Assembly (NCBI RefSeq): GCF_000735695.2
Contig: NZ_JASZ02000005.1
Span: forward strand, 1-64,000
From: Kaistella haifensis DSM 19056
Lineage (GTDB): Bacteria; Bacteroidota; Bacteroidia; Flavobacteriales; Weeksellaceae
Length of the DNA: 64,000 nucleotides
Direction: 5' to 3'
Part shown: positions 32,351 through 41,837 of the stretch, one piece after another
How positions within the stretch are numbered: the first letter of the stretch is position 1
Layout of the letters: each line of letters begins with the position of its first letter
Notes under the pieces: model-generated
Database searches by the model: none
Told to the model about the DNA's origin: nothing
What the model saw: only the letters and a program-made list of their open reading frames with translations
Position numbers and translations under genes: made by a program

Positions 32351-32875
32351 CTAAAATTTCTTCACGATTTTTTCAATGGTATTCAAATTCCTGGAAGTGA
32401 TTTTATTTTTCAAAGATTTTTTGCCTAAAACTTTACCAAAATCGGAATCCAAAGTATTCCCTTTCGGAACTTGCCAATAGAAAATATGCTCAATGATTTG
32501 TGCGTTTTCATTTTCTGTTTTTTGCGAATGATCAAATTCTTCCAAAAGCACACTTTCAATATCTTCAGTTCCGACAAAAGCGTAAATGTGCAAATCATCA
32601 GCTTTAGTGAAAGGACTGTTTTCAAAGATTGCTACCACTTCTTTTTCTGATTTAATGAAAAGAAAAGCTTCATAATTGAAATAATCAGACATCGCTTTTT
32701 CCAAAATAATTTTTAAATCGGCAGCCGATTTATCAGAGGAAAAAATCAGATTTCCGGTCGCTAAAACCGATGAAACTTCACTCGTTCCGGCATTAGAAAA
32801 AACTTTGCAAACTTCTGCCATTTTCATAGATGTTCCGTTGACATTCACCCCGCGGAGAAACGCACAATACTTCAC
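32351..32875 (-). CDS. DUF1697 family protein
   Basis: A 174-residue cytosolic protein of the DUF1697 family, recognised from the start MKYCAFLRGVNVNGTSMKMA, then FSNAGTSEVSSVLATGNLIFSS and the C-terminal SLKNKITSRNLNTIEKIVKKF. The family is widespread and has no established activity; the fold is a duplicated ferredoxin-like unit. It starts 2 bp behind the DUF2723 gene and is followed by a terminator, so it is the second gene of that unit. Confidence 0.88.
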   Translation of the reverse strand: MKYCAFLRGVNVNGTSMKMAEVCKVFSNAGTSEVSSVLATGNLIFSSDKSAADLKIILEKAMSDYFNYEAFLFIKSEKEVVAIFENSPFTKADDLHIYAFVGTEDIESVLLEEFDHSQKTENENAQIIEHIFYWQVPKGNTLDSDFGKVLGKKSLKNKITSRNLNTIEKIVKKF

Positions 32876-32877
32876 TT

Positions 32878-35800
32878 TTACTGAGTTGCTTTCATGATCG
32901 CATTGGTAATCTGTTCTTCTTTCTCCTTGGAATACGTGGAATCATAAGGATTCATCACATCGAAAAGATAAGTGTAGAAAGGCGTAATTTTCTGTACTTT
33001 TTCGGCCTCTTTGAAAGCTTTCTCTTTACCCATCGCCTGCAAATTTTTGGTAAAAGCATTAAAGCGCTGATCAATGGGTTCGATGGATTTCACTAAATAA
33101 TTGTACCCTTTATCTTTTTGTCCAATTCTATTGTAAGCATCGGAAACTGCAGCAATCACCAATGAATATTCCATCGGTTTGGTGCGCATTTGTTTTGCAA
33201 CAAATCGTTGTTCATCTGGTGATAGACTGCTGTAATAATCGTATTCGGTGAATATTCCTTTCTTGAGCTCTTCGGCCAATTGCAGACCTTTTTGCTCTTG
33301 CCCAGAAACAATGTAGCCGTAAACTATTGAACTCAGCGAGCGAGGATCATCATATTTAGCCACAGGAATTTCTCTGGAAGCCAAATCTAAAACTTCTATT
33401 GCTTTTGCTTTTTGTCCGGAAAGTGCAAGCGCTTCTGCTGCACGACTTGCTGAACTTCTGTAACTTACAATATTCTGGGTACAGGTTTCATCAAAATGAG
33501 TACTTAAATCCTTGAAATTGCCCCACTTGTAGTTTTTAACAATATTATATAATGAATTTCCATCTACTCTACCCAATTCTCCATCTTCGCGTTCTTCGGT
33601 ATAAATCGGAACTAAACGATAGCTGAAACCATCATACTGCAAATAATTGCTGAGATAGAAGATATTTTCAGGATCATAAATTCCGCCGGTGGAGAAATTG
33701 ATAGGTCTTTTCCAATCGAAATTTGCCAGAATATCGAGCATCATCAGATTATTTTTGAACATGCTGTTGCTCTTATAATCGATAGTGAATTGATCCACCG
33801 CTTGTGCGGCATCACTTGCTTTCATAATTCCGGACTTCACGGCGTTGGCTTTGTTTACCGGTAAAACAAATTTAGAAACAGGCAAGAAATTAAATTTTTC
33901 ATATTTCGCCTCACCAAAAAGCATTTTTAGGATTTGATCTTTATCATCAGATTTTGTCTTGATGAAATTCATGGCTTCTTTTAAAGTCATTGAATCTTGG
34001 ACAAGGAACTTTCGGAAACCGGCAAAAGTAGTTTCCGGAGCACCCTGATCTTTCAGGTTGGCAAAGACGTTTTTCCAATCTTCCGGGCTCATCAGGTAAA
34101 CCTGATCATTGGTGCCGTCGCGATAATCTTGATGCAATAAAGACGAAGGAACAGGCATAGAATTATAGGTTCTTCTTTTCACTTGGTCGATATTCCACGG
34201 TGTAGAAAGTAGCGTGAAATTTACCACTTTCACGTCATCTCGAAAGCCGGAAGTTTCCTGCAACCCCCAAATTGGGTAGGTATCATTATCACCATAAACA
34301 AAAAGAATATCGTTTTTAGGTAAAGATTTCAGCGTTGAGTATGCATAATCGTAAGCTGCGCGTCTTCCGCTTCTGTCGTGTACATTATAGTTCTGAAAAC
34401 CCATCATGAAAGGAACTCCTAACAATACAATTCCTGCAACGACATTCGCAACATTCGATTTTACTTTTTCCTGAATAAACCACAAAATCGCGGCTGCTCC
34501 TAAACCGATCCAAATCGCGAAAGCATAAAATGAACCTACCATCGCGTAATCTCTTTCACGCACCTCGAAGGGTTTTACCCCAGTATAAAAAATAATTCCG
34601 ACGCTGGTTAAGATAAATAATGCCAGAATTGCGTAGAATCTTCCGAAATCTCTGTTAAGCTGGTAAAAGAAACCAAGCAACCCAAGAATTAATGGTAAAA
34701 AGAAAAACGCAACCGTACTTTCATTTTTAAATTTCGCGGGCATTTTACTCTGGTCTCCCCACAAAGCATTATCGATGAAAGGAATCCCGGAAATCCAGTT
34801 TCCACGGTTATTTTCCATGTGTCCCTCGAGGTCGTTTTGTCTTCCAACGAAATTCCACATCAGGTATCTTACAAAGTAATATCCGTTTTGGAAAGTAATG
34901 AAATAATCTAAATTTTGGCTTAAAGAAGGTCTTTGAACATTGATTAAATTATAAGGTTTCACGGAAAGATAATCATCTACAGTAATACTTCCTTCTTCAT
35001 ATTTCTTTCTTAAATCTTGAAAAATCTTTTGCGCTTCCGGGTTTTCTGCGATCTCATCATTGGCATAATTAAATGAAAAATCGGGTGCGCCGTACATCGA
35101 AATGTAGTTTGCCATCACCGCTTTGTCTTCATTAAACATTCTCGGCATGAAACTCACATGATCTGGGCTGTACACGTAATTAAAACGCTCACCTACTTTG
35201 CGGTAAGTTCCTGTTTGCGCGTCTTTTTCATAAACATCACCTGTTTTTTTGGTTTTATAGCTTCCGTCTTCGTTTTTCTGAATTCCATTCGCATCAAGAT
35301 AAGCGGTATAATTTTGTCCATAGAAAGTTGGCCAATCTCCGTACTGCTCACGGTTGTAGTAATCGAGCATTCCGATTGCGTTGTCCGGATTGTTAAGGTT
35401 CATCGGTGGATTAGCGTTTGCACGAATCGGAATGACCATCCAACAGGAGAAACCAATAATCATAAAAATCACTGAAAGCGCAATGGTTTGATAGATTTTT
35501 TTACCGGATTTCTTAGCATATTTTAAAGCAAAATAACACATAGAAATTAGGATAATAAATGCGATAATTGTTCCTGAATGGAAAGGTAAACCGATTCCAT
35601 TTACCGCGAAAATCTCCGTCTTGCCAAAAAGCGTCATAATCAAAGGGAAAATTCCTTTGAAAACAATAGCTAATATGATTAAGGTAAATACATTTGCCCA
35701 AATAAAACTCTTCCAAGTAAATTCGTAATTTCTAGCATAATAAATCAAACAAACTGCCGGGATCGCAAGCATTCCCATCATGTGAACACCTACGGAAAGG

Positions 35801-36375
35801 CCTGTGACAAAGAATATTAAGATAATCCATCTTTCGTTATCGGCATCATGATATTCGTTTTCCCACTTGGTAATCAACCAAACGAGAAGTGCGATAAACA
35901 TTGTCGCCATCGAATAAACTTCTCCTTCAACCGCCGAAAACCAAAAAGTATCCGAAAAAGTGAAACACAAAGCTCCCACCGCTCCCGCAAAGAGAATTGA
36001 AATCTCCTGACGGGTAGTGATTTGATCAAAATCTTTATTAAGAAGTCTTCGCACCAAATGAGTAATCGTCCAAAACAAAAGTAGAACGGTCAACGCACTG
36101 AATAGCGCAGACATCGCATTGATTACCACGGAATAATTTTCACCATTTCCGAAAGCAAACATCGCCGCAACCGCACCTATCAGCTGGAAAAGAGCCGCGC
36201 CTGGAGCATGGGTAACTTCCAGTTTGCTAGCCGAAGCAATATATTCTCCGGTATCCCAAAAACTGAAATTAGGCTCAATAGTTGACAGATAAGTAATAAA
36301 AGCAATTACGAAAATCACCCATCCAGTAAGGGTATTCCATTGTTTAAAAGACCAATTTTTCATATATAAATTCAA
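32878..36375 (-). CDS. DUF2723 membrane glycosyltransferase (GT117-like)
   Basis: A 1165-residue membrane protein. The N-terminal half has about a dozen helices and the conserved loop EPNFSFWDTGEYIASASKLE with the Asp-Glu pair typical of GT-C transferases that use lipid-linked sugars, followed by THAPGAALFQLIGAV. A second membrane block lies near residues 545-680 with GVKPFEVRERDYAMVGSFYAFAIW and a soluble C-terminal part with DILFVYGDNDTYPIWGLQE and helical TPR-like repeats. Such proteins are thought to glycosylate exported proteins in Bacteroidota; the acceptor is unknown. The ATG at 36363 (MKNWSF) is an equally good start. Confidence 0.87.
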   Translation of the reverse strand: MNLYMKNWSFKQWNTLTGWVIFVIAFITYLSTIEPNFSFWDTGEYIASASKLEVTHAPGAALFQLIGAVAAMFAFGNGENYSVVINAMSALFSALTVLLLFWTITHLVRRLLNKDFDQITTRQEISILFAGAVGALCFTFSDTFWFSAVEGEVYSMATMFIALLVWLITKWENEYHDADNERWIILIFFVTGLSVGVHMMGMLAIPAVCLIYYARNYEFTWKSFIWANVFTLIILAIVFKGIFPLIMTLFGKTEIFAVNGIGLPFHSGTIIAFIILISMCYFALKYAKKSGKKIYQTIALSVIFMIIGFSCWMVIPIRANANPPMNLNNPDNAIGMLDYYNREQYGDWPTFYGQNYTAYLDANGIQKNEDGSYKTKKTGDVYEKDAQTGTYRKVGERFNYVYSPDHVSFMPRMFNEDKAVMANYISMYGAPDFSFNYANDEIAENPEAQKIFQDLRKKYEEGSITVDDYLSVKPYNLINVQRPSLSQNLDYFITFQNGYYFVRYLMWNFVGRQNDLEGHMENNRGNWISGIPFIDNALWGDQSKMPAKFKNESTVAFFFLPLILGLLGFFYQLNRDFGRFYAILALFILTSVGIIFYTGVKPFEVRERDYAMVGSFYAFAIWIGLGAAAILWFIQEKVKSNVANVVAGIVLLGVPFMMGFQNYNVHDRSGRRAAYDYAYSTLKSLPKNDILFVYGDNDTYPIWGLQETSGFRDDVKVVNFTLLSTPWNIDQVKRRTYNSMPVPSSLLHQDYRDGTNDQVYLMSPEDWKNVFANLKDQGAPETTFAGFRKFLVQDSMTLKEAMNFIKTKSDDKDQILKMLFGEAKYEKFNFLPVSKFVLPVNKANAVKSGIMKASDAAQAVDQFTIDYKSNSMFKNNLMMLDILANFDWKRPINFSTGGIYDPENIFYLSNYLQYDGFSYRLVPIYTEEREDGELGRVDGNSLYNIVKNYKWGNFKDLSTHFDETCTQNIVSYRSSASRAAEALALSGQKAKAIEVLDLASREIPVAKYDDPRSLSSIVYGYIVSGQEQKGLQLAEELKKGIFTEYDYYSSLSPDEQRFVAKQMRTKPMEYSLVIAAVSDAYNRIGQKDKGYNYLVKSIEPIDQRFNAFTKNLQAMGKEKAFKEAEKVQKITPFYTYLFDVMNPYDSTYSKEKEEQITNAIMKATQ

Positions 36376-36545
36376 TCTTGCGAAAATAAGGTTTTTAATT
36401 TATTAAGAATTGATTTTAACAAAATTTAAATGAAAAATTGTTTTTCAATTCAACAAATTTTCACTAAAAATTTTACAAAAAATGTTTAGAATCACTACCA
36501 AACAATCATATCCTATTAATTTAGTTATTTTTTATTTTATTTTTG

Positions 36546-36553
36546 TATTTTTG
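36546..36553 (+). promoter_or_regulatory. -7 box of the cysteine/cysteate synthase-like gene
   Basis: TATTTTTG, a full TAnnTTTG match, 31 bp before the ATG at 36585. The 36376-36584 gap is otherwise AT-rich without visible features. Confidence 0.5.
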
Positions 36554-36584
36554 CAGACGGATTTATAGAGAAAAATGACGAAAA

Positions 36585-37622
36585 ATGACTAATGTTCACG
36601 ATAATATTCTGGGATTAATCGGTAAAACACCTTTAGTAAAACTAAATACTGTTACCAAAGACATTCCTGCTACGGTTTATGCCAAACTAGAATCATATAA
36701 TCCCGGCCACTCTACCAAAGACCGAATCGCCATCCATATTATAGAAGCTGCCGAAAAAAAAGGCCTTCTGAAACCTGGCTCTACAATTGTAGAAACCACT
36801 TCCGGAAATACCGGTTTTTCGATTGCGATGGTATCAATCATCAAAGGTTACAAATGTATTTTAGCTGTAAGCAATAAAACTAAAAAAGAGAAGATTGCTT
36901 ATTTAAAAGCTTTAGGAGCAACAGTATATATTTGCCCAGCAAATGTTCCGGCAGACGATCCTAGATCTTACTATGAAGTTGCGAAAAGAATTGCTTCAGA
37001 AACCCCAAACTCGATTTATATCAATCAATATTTTAATGAATTGAATATTGATGCACATTACCAAACAACAGGTCCGGAAATTTGGGAGCAAACCGAAGGA
37101 AAAATCACCCACCTTATAGCTTGTACCGGAACCGGAGGAACACTATCAGGATCTGCTAAATTTTTGAAAGAAAAAAATCCTAACATCAAAGTAATCGGTG
37201 TAGACGCATCGGGATCAATCTTGAAAGGATTCCACGAAACAGGGAAAATCAATAAAGATGAAATTCATCCTTACCAAATCGAAGGTATGGGAAAAAATTT
37301 AATCCCGGCCGCTTTACTTTTTGATAAAGTAGATGAATTTGTAAGAGTAAATGATGAAATGTCGGCATACAGAACCCGAGAAATCGCTTTAAAAGAAGCA
37401 ATTATGGGCGGTTATACCACTGGTGCAGTTACTCAAGGGCTTTTGCAATATTCCAATTCTCACGAATTTTCCAAAAATGATGTGGTAGTTGCAATTTTCC
37501 CGGATCACGGTTCCAGATACATCACCAAAGTTTATAGTGATAAGTGGATGGAAGAACAAGGATTCATCAATAATTGTGTACATAATTACGATGAAGTTTT
37601 CAAAACAGAAATCATCAAATAA
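36585..37622 (+). CDS. PLP-dependent cysteine synthase/CBS-family enzyme, possible cysteate synthase
   Basis: A 345-residue fold-II PLP enzyme of the cysteine synthase/cystathionine beta-synthase family. The PLP lysine is Lys45 in YNPGHSTKDRIAI; TTSGNTGFSIA is the substrate loop, ACTGTGGTLSG binds the cofactor phosphate, and GMGKNLIP and FPDHGSRYITKVYSDKWM are family marks near the C-terminus. There is no CBS regulatory domain. The reaction is beta-replacement on a serine derivative. The next gene is a 2-oxoamine synthase-like acyltransferase; in flavobacteria such a pair is linked to sulfonolipid synthesis, where the first enzyme supplies cysteate. Plain O-acetylserine sulfhydrylase or CBS activity remains possible. 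Confidence 0.85.
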   Translation: MTNVHDNILGLIGKTPLVKLNTVTKDIPATVYAKLESYNPGHSTKDRIAIHIIEAAEKKGLLKPGSTIVETTSGNTGFSIAMVSIIKGYKCILAVSNKTKKEKIAYLKALGATVYICPANVPADDPRSYYEVAKRIASETPNSIYINQYFNELNIDAHYQTTGPEIWEQTEGKITHLIACTGTGGTLSGSAKFLKEKNPNIKVIGVDASGSILKGFHETGKINKDEIHPYQIEGMGKNLIPAALLFDKVDEFVRVNDEMSAYRTREIALKEAIMGGYTTGAVTQGLLQYSNSHEFSKNDVVVAIFPDHGSRYITKVYSDKWMEEQGFINNCVHNYDEVFKTEIIK

Positions 37623-37641
37623 TTCATTAATAAAAGCATTG

Positions 37642-37675
37642 GAAAACCTTTTTGTATCACACAAAAAGGTTTTTC
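37642..37675 (+). terminator. Terminator behind the cysteine/cysteate synthase-like gene
   Basis: GAAAACCTTTTTGT-atcac-ACAAAAAGGTTTTTC long stem; it may be partly read through into the next gene, which has its own -7 box. Confidence 0.65.
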
Positions 37676-37689
37676 ATATCAAATTTTGT

Positions 37690-37697
37690 TAACTTTG
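37690..37697 (+). promoter_or_regulatory. -7 box of the acyltransferase gene
   Basis: TAACTTTG, a full TAnnTTTG match, 35 bp before the ATG at 37733. Confidence 0.5.
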
Positions 37698-37732
37698 CCA
37701 ATACTTAATTTTTATTCTTAAATAAATACATA

Positions 37733-39007
37733 ATGACAGATATTTTTGATCGGTTACGACAAAACCCTGGACCTCTCGGCCAGTTTGCAGATTATGCAGA
37801 AGGATATTTCGTTTTTCCGAAATTAGAAGGTCCTATCGGCCCAAGAATGAAATTTCAGGGAAGAGAAGTGGTTTTCTGGAGTGCCAATGATTATTTAGGT
37901 CTTTGTAACCACCCAGAAGTTTTAGAAGCTGATGCCAAAGCTGCTGCCGAATACGGAATGTTTTATCCAATGGGAGCTCGCGCGATGTCCGGAGAAACCG
38001 AACAACATCAGCAATTGGAAAGAGAGCTCGCAGAATTTGTAGGTAAAGAATCAGCTTATCTTTTGAATTTTGGTTACCAAGGAATGGTTTCTACCATTGA
38101 TGCATTGGTTTCCCGCCATGATGTTATCGTTTATGATGCCGATTCACACGCTTGTATCGTAGATGGGGTGCGTCTTCACATGGGTAAAAGTTTTACCTTT
38201 AAACATAATGATATTGCGAGTTTAGAGAAAAACCTCGCTCGTGCGACTAAAGTAGCAGAAGAACAAGGCGGCGGAATTTTAGTTATTACTGAAGGCGTTT
38301 TTGGAATGCGCGGTATGCAAGGAAAACTCAAAGAAATTTGTGAGCTGAAATCTAAATTCAACTTCCGACTTTTAGTTGATGATGCTCACGGTTTTGGAAC
38401 TTTAGGAGCAACTGGTGCAGGTGCTGGTGAAGAGCAAGGTTGCCAAGATCAAATCGATGTTTATTTTTCAACTTTTGCGAAATCTATGGCCGGTTTCGGT
38501 GCATTTATCGCTGGTGACAAAGACATTATCAGAATCTTAAAATACAATCTTCGTTCACAAGTTTTCGCTAAATCCTTAACAATGCCAATGGTAATCGGAG
38601 GTTTGAAAAGATTGGATTTACTTCGTTCGCGACCGGAAATCAAAGCAAAACTTTGGGAAAATGTAAACAAATTACAAAATGGTCTTAAAGAAAGAGGATT
38701 CAATTTAGGAAACACCAATACTTGCGTAACTCCAGTAATGATGCAAGGTTCTACAGTTGAAGCTACTCTTCTTGTAAAAGATTTAAGAGAAAACTACGGA
38801 ATCTTCACTTCTGTGGTAATTTACCCCGTTATTCCAAAGGGCATGATTCTTTTGAGATTAATCCCAACGGCTTCTCACACCGACGCTGAAATCAACGAAA
38901 CATTGGATGCATTTGATGCAATTCACGATAAATTAACCTCTGGTTTCTACAAAGAACAAGAGCAAAAACTATTGGAAGAAAAAGGTTTATCCTTTAAAGC
39001 ATCATAG
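37733..39007 (+). CDS. 2-oxoamine synthase-family acyltransferase, probable cysteate acyltransferase (sulfonolipids)
   Basis: A 424-residue fold-I PLP enzyme of the alpha-oxoamine synthase family (SPT, KBL, BioF, HemA). The PLP lysine is Lys250 in FSTFAKSMAGFGAF; Asp216/His219 lie in LLVDDAHGFGTLG; ANDYLGLCNHPEV and GARAMSGETEQHQQLE are family motifs. The N-terminal extension FDRLRQNPGPLGQFADYAEGYFVFPKLEGP is like that of bacterial serine palmitoyltransferases. The family condenses an amino acid with an acyl thioester with loss of CO2. Because this is a flavobacterium and the preceding gene may make cysteate, a cysteate-C-fatty acyltransferase producing 3-ketocapnine is the best guess. SPT or KBL activity is the alternative. 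Confidence 0.8.
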   Translation: MTDIFDRLRQNPGPLGQFADYAEGYFVFPKLEGPIGPRMKFQGREVVFWSANDYLGLCNHPEVLEADAKAAAEYGMFYPMGARAMSGETEQHQQLERELAEFVGKESAYLLNFGYQGMVSTIDALVSRHDVIVYDADSHACIVDGVRLHMGKSFTFKHNDIASLEKNLARATKVAEEQGGGILVITEGVFGMRGMQGKLKEICELKSKFNFRLLVDDAHGFGTLGATGAGAGEEQGCQDQIDVYFSTFAKSMAGFGAFIAGDKDIIRILKYNLRSQVFAKSLTMPMVIGGLKRLDLLRSRPEIKAKLWENVNKLQNGLKERGFNLGNTNTCVTPVMMQGSTVEATLLVKDLRENYGIFTSVVIYPVIPKGMILLRLIPTASHTDAEINETLDAFDAIHDKLTSGFYKEQEQKLLEEKGLSFKAS

Positions 39008-39035
39008 AATTTTTCAGAGAAATTTATAAAATTAT

Positions 39036-39066
39036 AAACCGCTTGAAAAATTCAAGCGGTTTTTTT
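39036..39066 (+). terminator. Terminator behind the acyltransferase gene
   Basis: AAACCGCTTGAA-aaa-TTCAAGCGGTTTTTTT perfect hairpin with T tract. Confidence 0.85.
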
Positions 39067-39091
39067 ATACCCTAACAAAAAATACACTATC

Positions 39092-39502
39092 ATGAAACAA
39101 ATATTGATTACCAAACAAGATTTTACCCGAATTCATAAATCCATCAGCGACGCAAAACAGAACAACAGCATCAAGAAAGAAGAAGCTGAAAAACTTTTGA
39201 ATGAACTTCACTCTGCGAAAATTGTAGAGTCTGAAGAAATTCCAGCGGATGTGGTGACCATGAACTCTGTGGTAAAAATTCATTTTGAAAACAACAGAAC
39301 GACCACCGAATTCAAAATTGTTTACCCCGACCAAGCAGATATTAAAGCAAAAAAAATATCTATTTTTTCACCGGTTGCATCAGCACTAATTGGGTATCGC
39401 GTGAAAGATGAAATCGATTGGATCGTTCCTTCCGGAATGACAAAAATTATCATCGACGAAATCATCTACCAACCTGAAGCTGCTGGAGATTTCGACTTAT
39501 AA
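39092..39502 (+). CDS. GreA/Rnk-like protein (GreA/GreB C-terminal domain)
   Basis: A 136-residue protein. Residues 1-50 are helical (ITKQDFTRIHKSISDAK and KKEEAEKLLNELHSAKIV), residues 55-136 match the GreA/GreB C-terminal FKBP-like domain (IPADVVTMNSVVKIHF, FKIVYPDQADIKAKKISIFSPVASALIGYRVKDEIDWIVPSG). The N-terminal coiled coil is much shorter than in GreA, as in Rnk, which binds RNA polymerase and competes with Gre factors. It is set off by terminators on both sides, so it is monocistronic. Confidence 0.85.
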   Translation: MKQILITKQDFTRIHKSISDAKQNNSIKKEEAEKLLNELHSAKIVESEEIPADVVTMNSVVKIHFENNRTTTEFKIVYPDQADIKAKKISIFSPVASALIGYRVKDEIDWIVPSGMTKIIIDEIIYQPEAAGDFDL

Positions 39503-39514
39503 AACCAAAATTTA

Positions 39515-39545
39515 AAAACCGGTTGATGATTTCAATCGGTTTTTT
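39515..39545 (+). terminator. Terminator behind the GreA/Rnk-like gene
   Basis: AAAACCGgTTGA-tgatt-TCAATCGGTTTTTT hairpin (one bulge) with T6. Confidence 0.7.
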
Positions 39546-39603
39546 CGACTCTAACCAATCCTTTTATCTGAAAGATTTAAAATAAATTTGCAAAAATATT
39601 CTT

Positions 39604-41784
39604 GTGAAAGACTTGCTCCTCATCACCCCACCTTTTACGCAACTCAATACGCCTTATCCGGCAACGGCATACTTGAAGGGTTTTCTTAATACAAAACAAA
39701 TCTCCAATTTTCAAATTGATTTGGGAATTGATGTTATTTTGCAACTATTTTCTGCGGAAGGTTTACAGCATGTTTTTATTCAAGATTTTCCTGAAAATTC
39801 CTCACCCAATTCCCAAAGAATTTTTGCATTAAAAGATCAATACATCAAAACAATCGATCAAGTAATTCTATTTCTACAAGGTAATAATCCTACTTTGGCA
39901 AGACAGATTTGCAGCCATAATTTTCTGCCGGAAGCTTCTCGTTTTCAGCAACTCGATGACCTGGATTATGCATTTGGAAACATGGGTTTACAAGATAAAG
40001 CCAAACATCTCGCAACACTTTATTTAGAGGATTTGTCCGATTTCATTGTTGAAAATATTGATGAAAATTTTGGATTTAGTCGCTATGCGGAAAGATTGGG
40101 AAGAAGCGCAAATTCTTTTGATGAAATTTATGCTGAGCTTACCGCATCGCCCAGTTTTATTGATCAAATTACTTTAAAAATTCTAAAGGAAAAATTGGAC
40201 GTCATTCAACCCAAATTGGTTTGTTTTTCAGTGCCATTTCCTGGCAATTTGTATTCAGCTTTCCGAAGTGCACAATTCATTAAGAATAATTATAAAAACA
40301 CAAAAGTCGCGATGGGCGGCGGTTTTCCGAATACGGAATTAAGAGAAGTTAATGATCCTCGGGTTTTTGAGTTTTTTGATTTTATTACATTGGATGACGG
40401 AGAATTGCCTGTAGAATTAATATTTGAAAGTTTAAAAGCCGAAAATCCAGAATTTAAAAGAACGTTTTTACTCGAAAATAATCAGGTTGTTTATAAAAAT
40501 AATTCTTCCAAAAAAGATTATCGCCAATCGGAAATTGGAACTCCTGATTATACCGATCTCCCACTCCATCAATATATTTCAGTGATCGAGATCGCCAATC
40601 CAATGCACAGTTTGTGGAGCGATGGCAGATGGAACAAACTCACCATGGCGCACGGTTGCTATTGGGGTAAATGCACTTTTTGCGATATTTCTTTAGATTA
40701 CATCAGACTTTACGAACCAATTTCGGCAAAGATTCTGGTTGACAGAATCGAAGAATTAATCGCAACCACGGGCGAAACAGGATTTCATTTTGTAGACGAA
40801 GCTGCTCCTCCAGCTTTGATGCGTGAAGTTGCTTTGGAAATATTGAGAAGATATTTGGTGATAACATGGTGGACCAACATCAGATTCGAGAAAAGCTTTA
40901 CTGCAGACTTATGCTACTTACTGAAAATTTCCGGTTGTGTAGCTGTTTCCGGAGGTTTGGAAGTTGCTTCAGATCGATTGCTAAAGCTCATCAAAAAAGG
41001 AGTTTCTGTAGCCCAAGTTGCCCAAGTAACCAGGAATTTTACGGAAGCGGGAATTATGGTTCATGCCTATTTGATGTACGGCTACCCTACCCAAACCGAA
41101 CAAGAAACCGTTGATTCATTGGAAATGGTAAGACAAATGTTTGAAATGGGAATTCTGCAAAGTGGTTTTTGGCATCAATTTGCGTTAACTGCACATTCGC
41201 CAATCGGTTTGAAACCCGAGGAGTTTGGAGTGACACCTGTGCAAAAAGAGATTAGTTTTGCTAATAATGATATTGAGTTTACCGATGAGACGAATATCGA
41301 CCATACAAAATTCAGTTTTGGGCTAAAAAAATCGCTTTTCAATTATCTTCATGGAATCAATTTTGAAATTCCTTTGCAGGATTGGTTTGATTTTAAAATT
41401 CCAAAAACTACGGTAGATCCCAATTATATTCATGATTGTCTTTTGGATGATGAAAACTTCAAATTTAATGGCAATTCTAAAATAGTTTTCCCGATAAATG
41501 ATTTCATCGCAGAAAGTATCCTTAAAACGAAAAAAAATATTTCTTATCAAAATACAAAACTCACTATTCATTTGAAAACCAATGTTCTTTCCATCCTTTT
41601 GGAAGAGGAAAAAGCAACCTGGCTGATGAAAACTATTAAATCAAACCCAATTCAGCATTCCAAATTAATCACTTTACAACAACTAAAAGATGATTATGAG
41701 GAAACGATGGATGATTTTGAATTGTTTTGGTTCTCAAAACCGGTGATACAACTTCGGGAAAACGGAATCATACTGCTTTTATAA
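39604..41784 (+). CDS. B12-binding-domain radical SAM protein
   Basis: A 726-residue protein with a GTG start (39604), the only start before the conserved opening KDLLLITPPFTQLNTPYPATAYLKGFL. Residues 180-300 include a Rossmann-like cobalamin-binding fold (VCFSVPFPGNLYSAFRSAQF, VAMGGGFPNTEL), without the base-off His motif being obvious. The radical SAM cluster motif near residues 351-359 is HGCYWGKCTFCD, spacing C-x4-C-x2-C, a variant seen in B12-type radical SAM proteins (the standard is C-x3-C-x2-C). VAVSGGLEVASDRLLKLIKKG and HAYLMYGYPTQTEQETVDSL continue the radical SAM barrel. Substrate unknown; no pathway partner is adjacent. Confidence 0.82.
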   Translation: MKDLLLITPPFTQLNTPYPATAYLKGFLNTKQISNFQIDLGIDVILQLFSAEGLQHVFIQDFPENSSPNSQRIFALKDQYIKTIDQVILFLQGNNPTLARQICSHNFLPEASRFQQLDDLDYAFGNMGLQDKAKHLATLYLEDLSDFIVENIDENFGFSRYAERLGRSANSFDEIYAELTASPSFIDQITLKILKEKLDVIQPKLVCFSVPFPGNLYSAFRSAQFIKNNYKNTKVAMGGGFPNTELREVNDPRVFEFFDFITLDDGELPVELIFESLKAENPEFKRTFLLENNQVVYKNNSSKKDYRQSEIGTPDYTDLPLHQYISVIEIANPMHSLWSDGRWNKLTMAHGCYWGKCTFCDISLDYIRLYEPISAKILVDRIEELIATTGETGFHFVDEAAPPALMREVALEILRRYLVITWWTNIRFEKSFTADLCYLLKISGCVAVSGGLEVASDRLLKLIKKGVSVAQVAQVTRNFTEAGIMVHAYLMYGYPTQTEQETVDSLEMVRQMFEMGILQSGFWHQFALTAHSPIGLKPEEFGVTPVQKEISFANNDIEFTDETNIDHTKFSFGLKKSLFNYLHGINFEIPLQDWFDFKIPKTTVDPNYIHDCLLDDENFKFNGNSKIVFPINDFIAESILKTKKNISYQNTKLTIHLKTNVLSILLEEEKATWLMKTIKSNPIQHSKLITLQQLKDDYEETMDDFELFWFSKPVIQLRENGIILLL

Positions 41785-41823
41785 AAAAAAATCCCACCTT
41801 AATTAAAAGATGAGATTTTTTTA
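41785..41823 (-). terminator. Terminator of the atpDC unit
   Basis: On the minus strand ATCTCATCTT-ttaatt-AAGGTGGGAT (two G-U pairs) followed by a long T tract. On the plus strand the same pairs become A-C mismatches, so it mainly serves the minus strand. Confidence 0.7.
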
Positions 41824-41837
41824 TTATTTAAAGAAAT

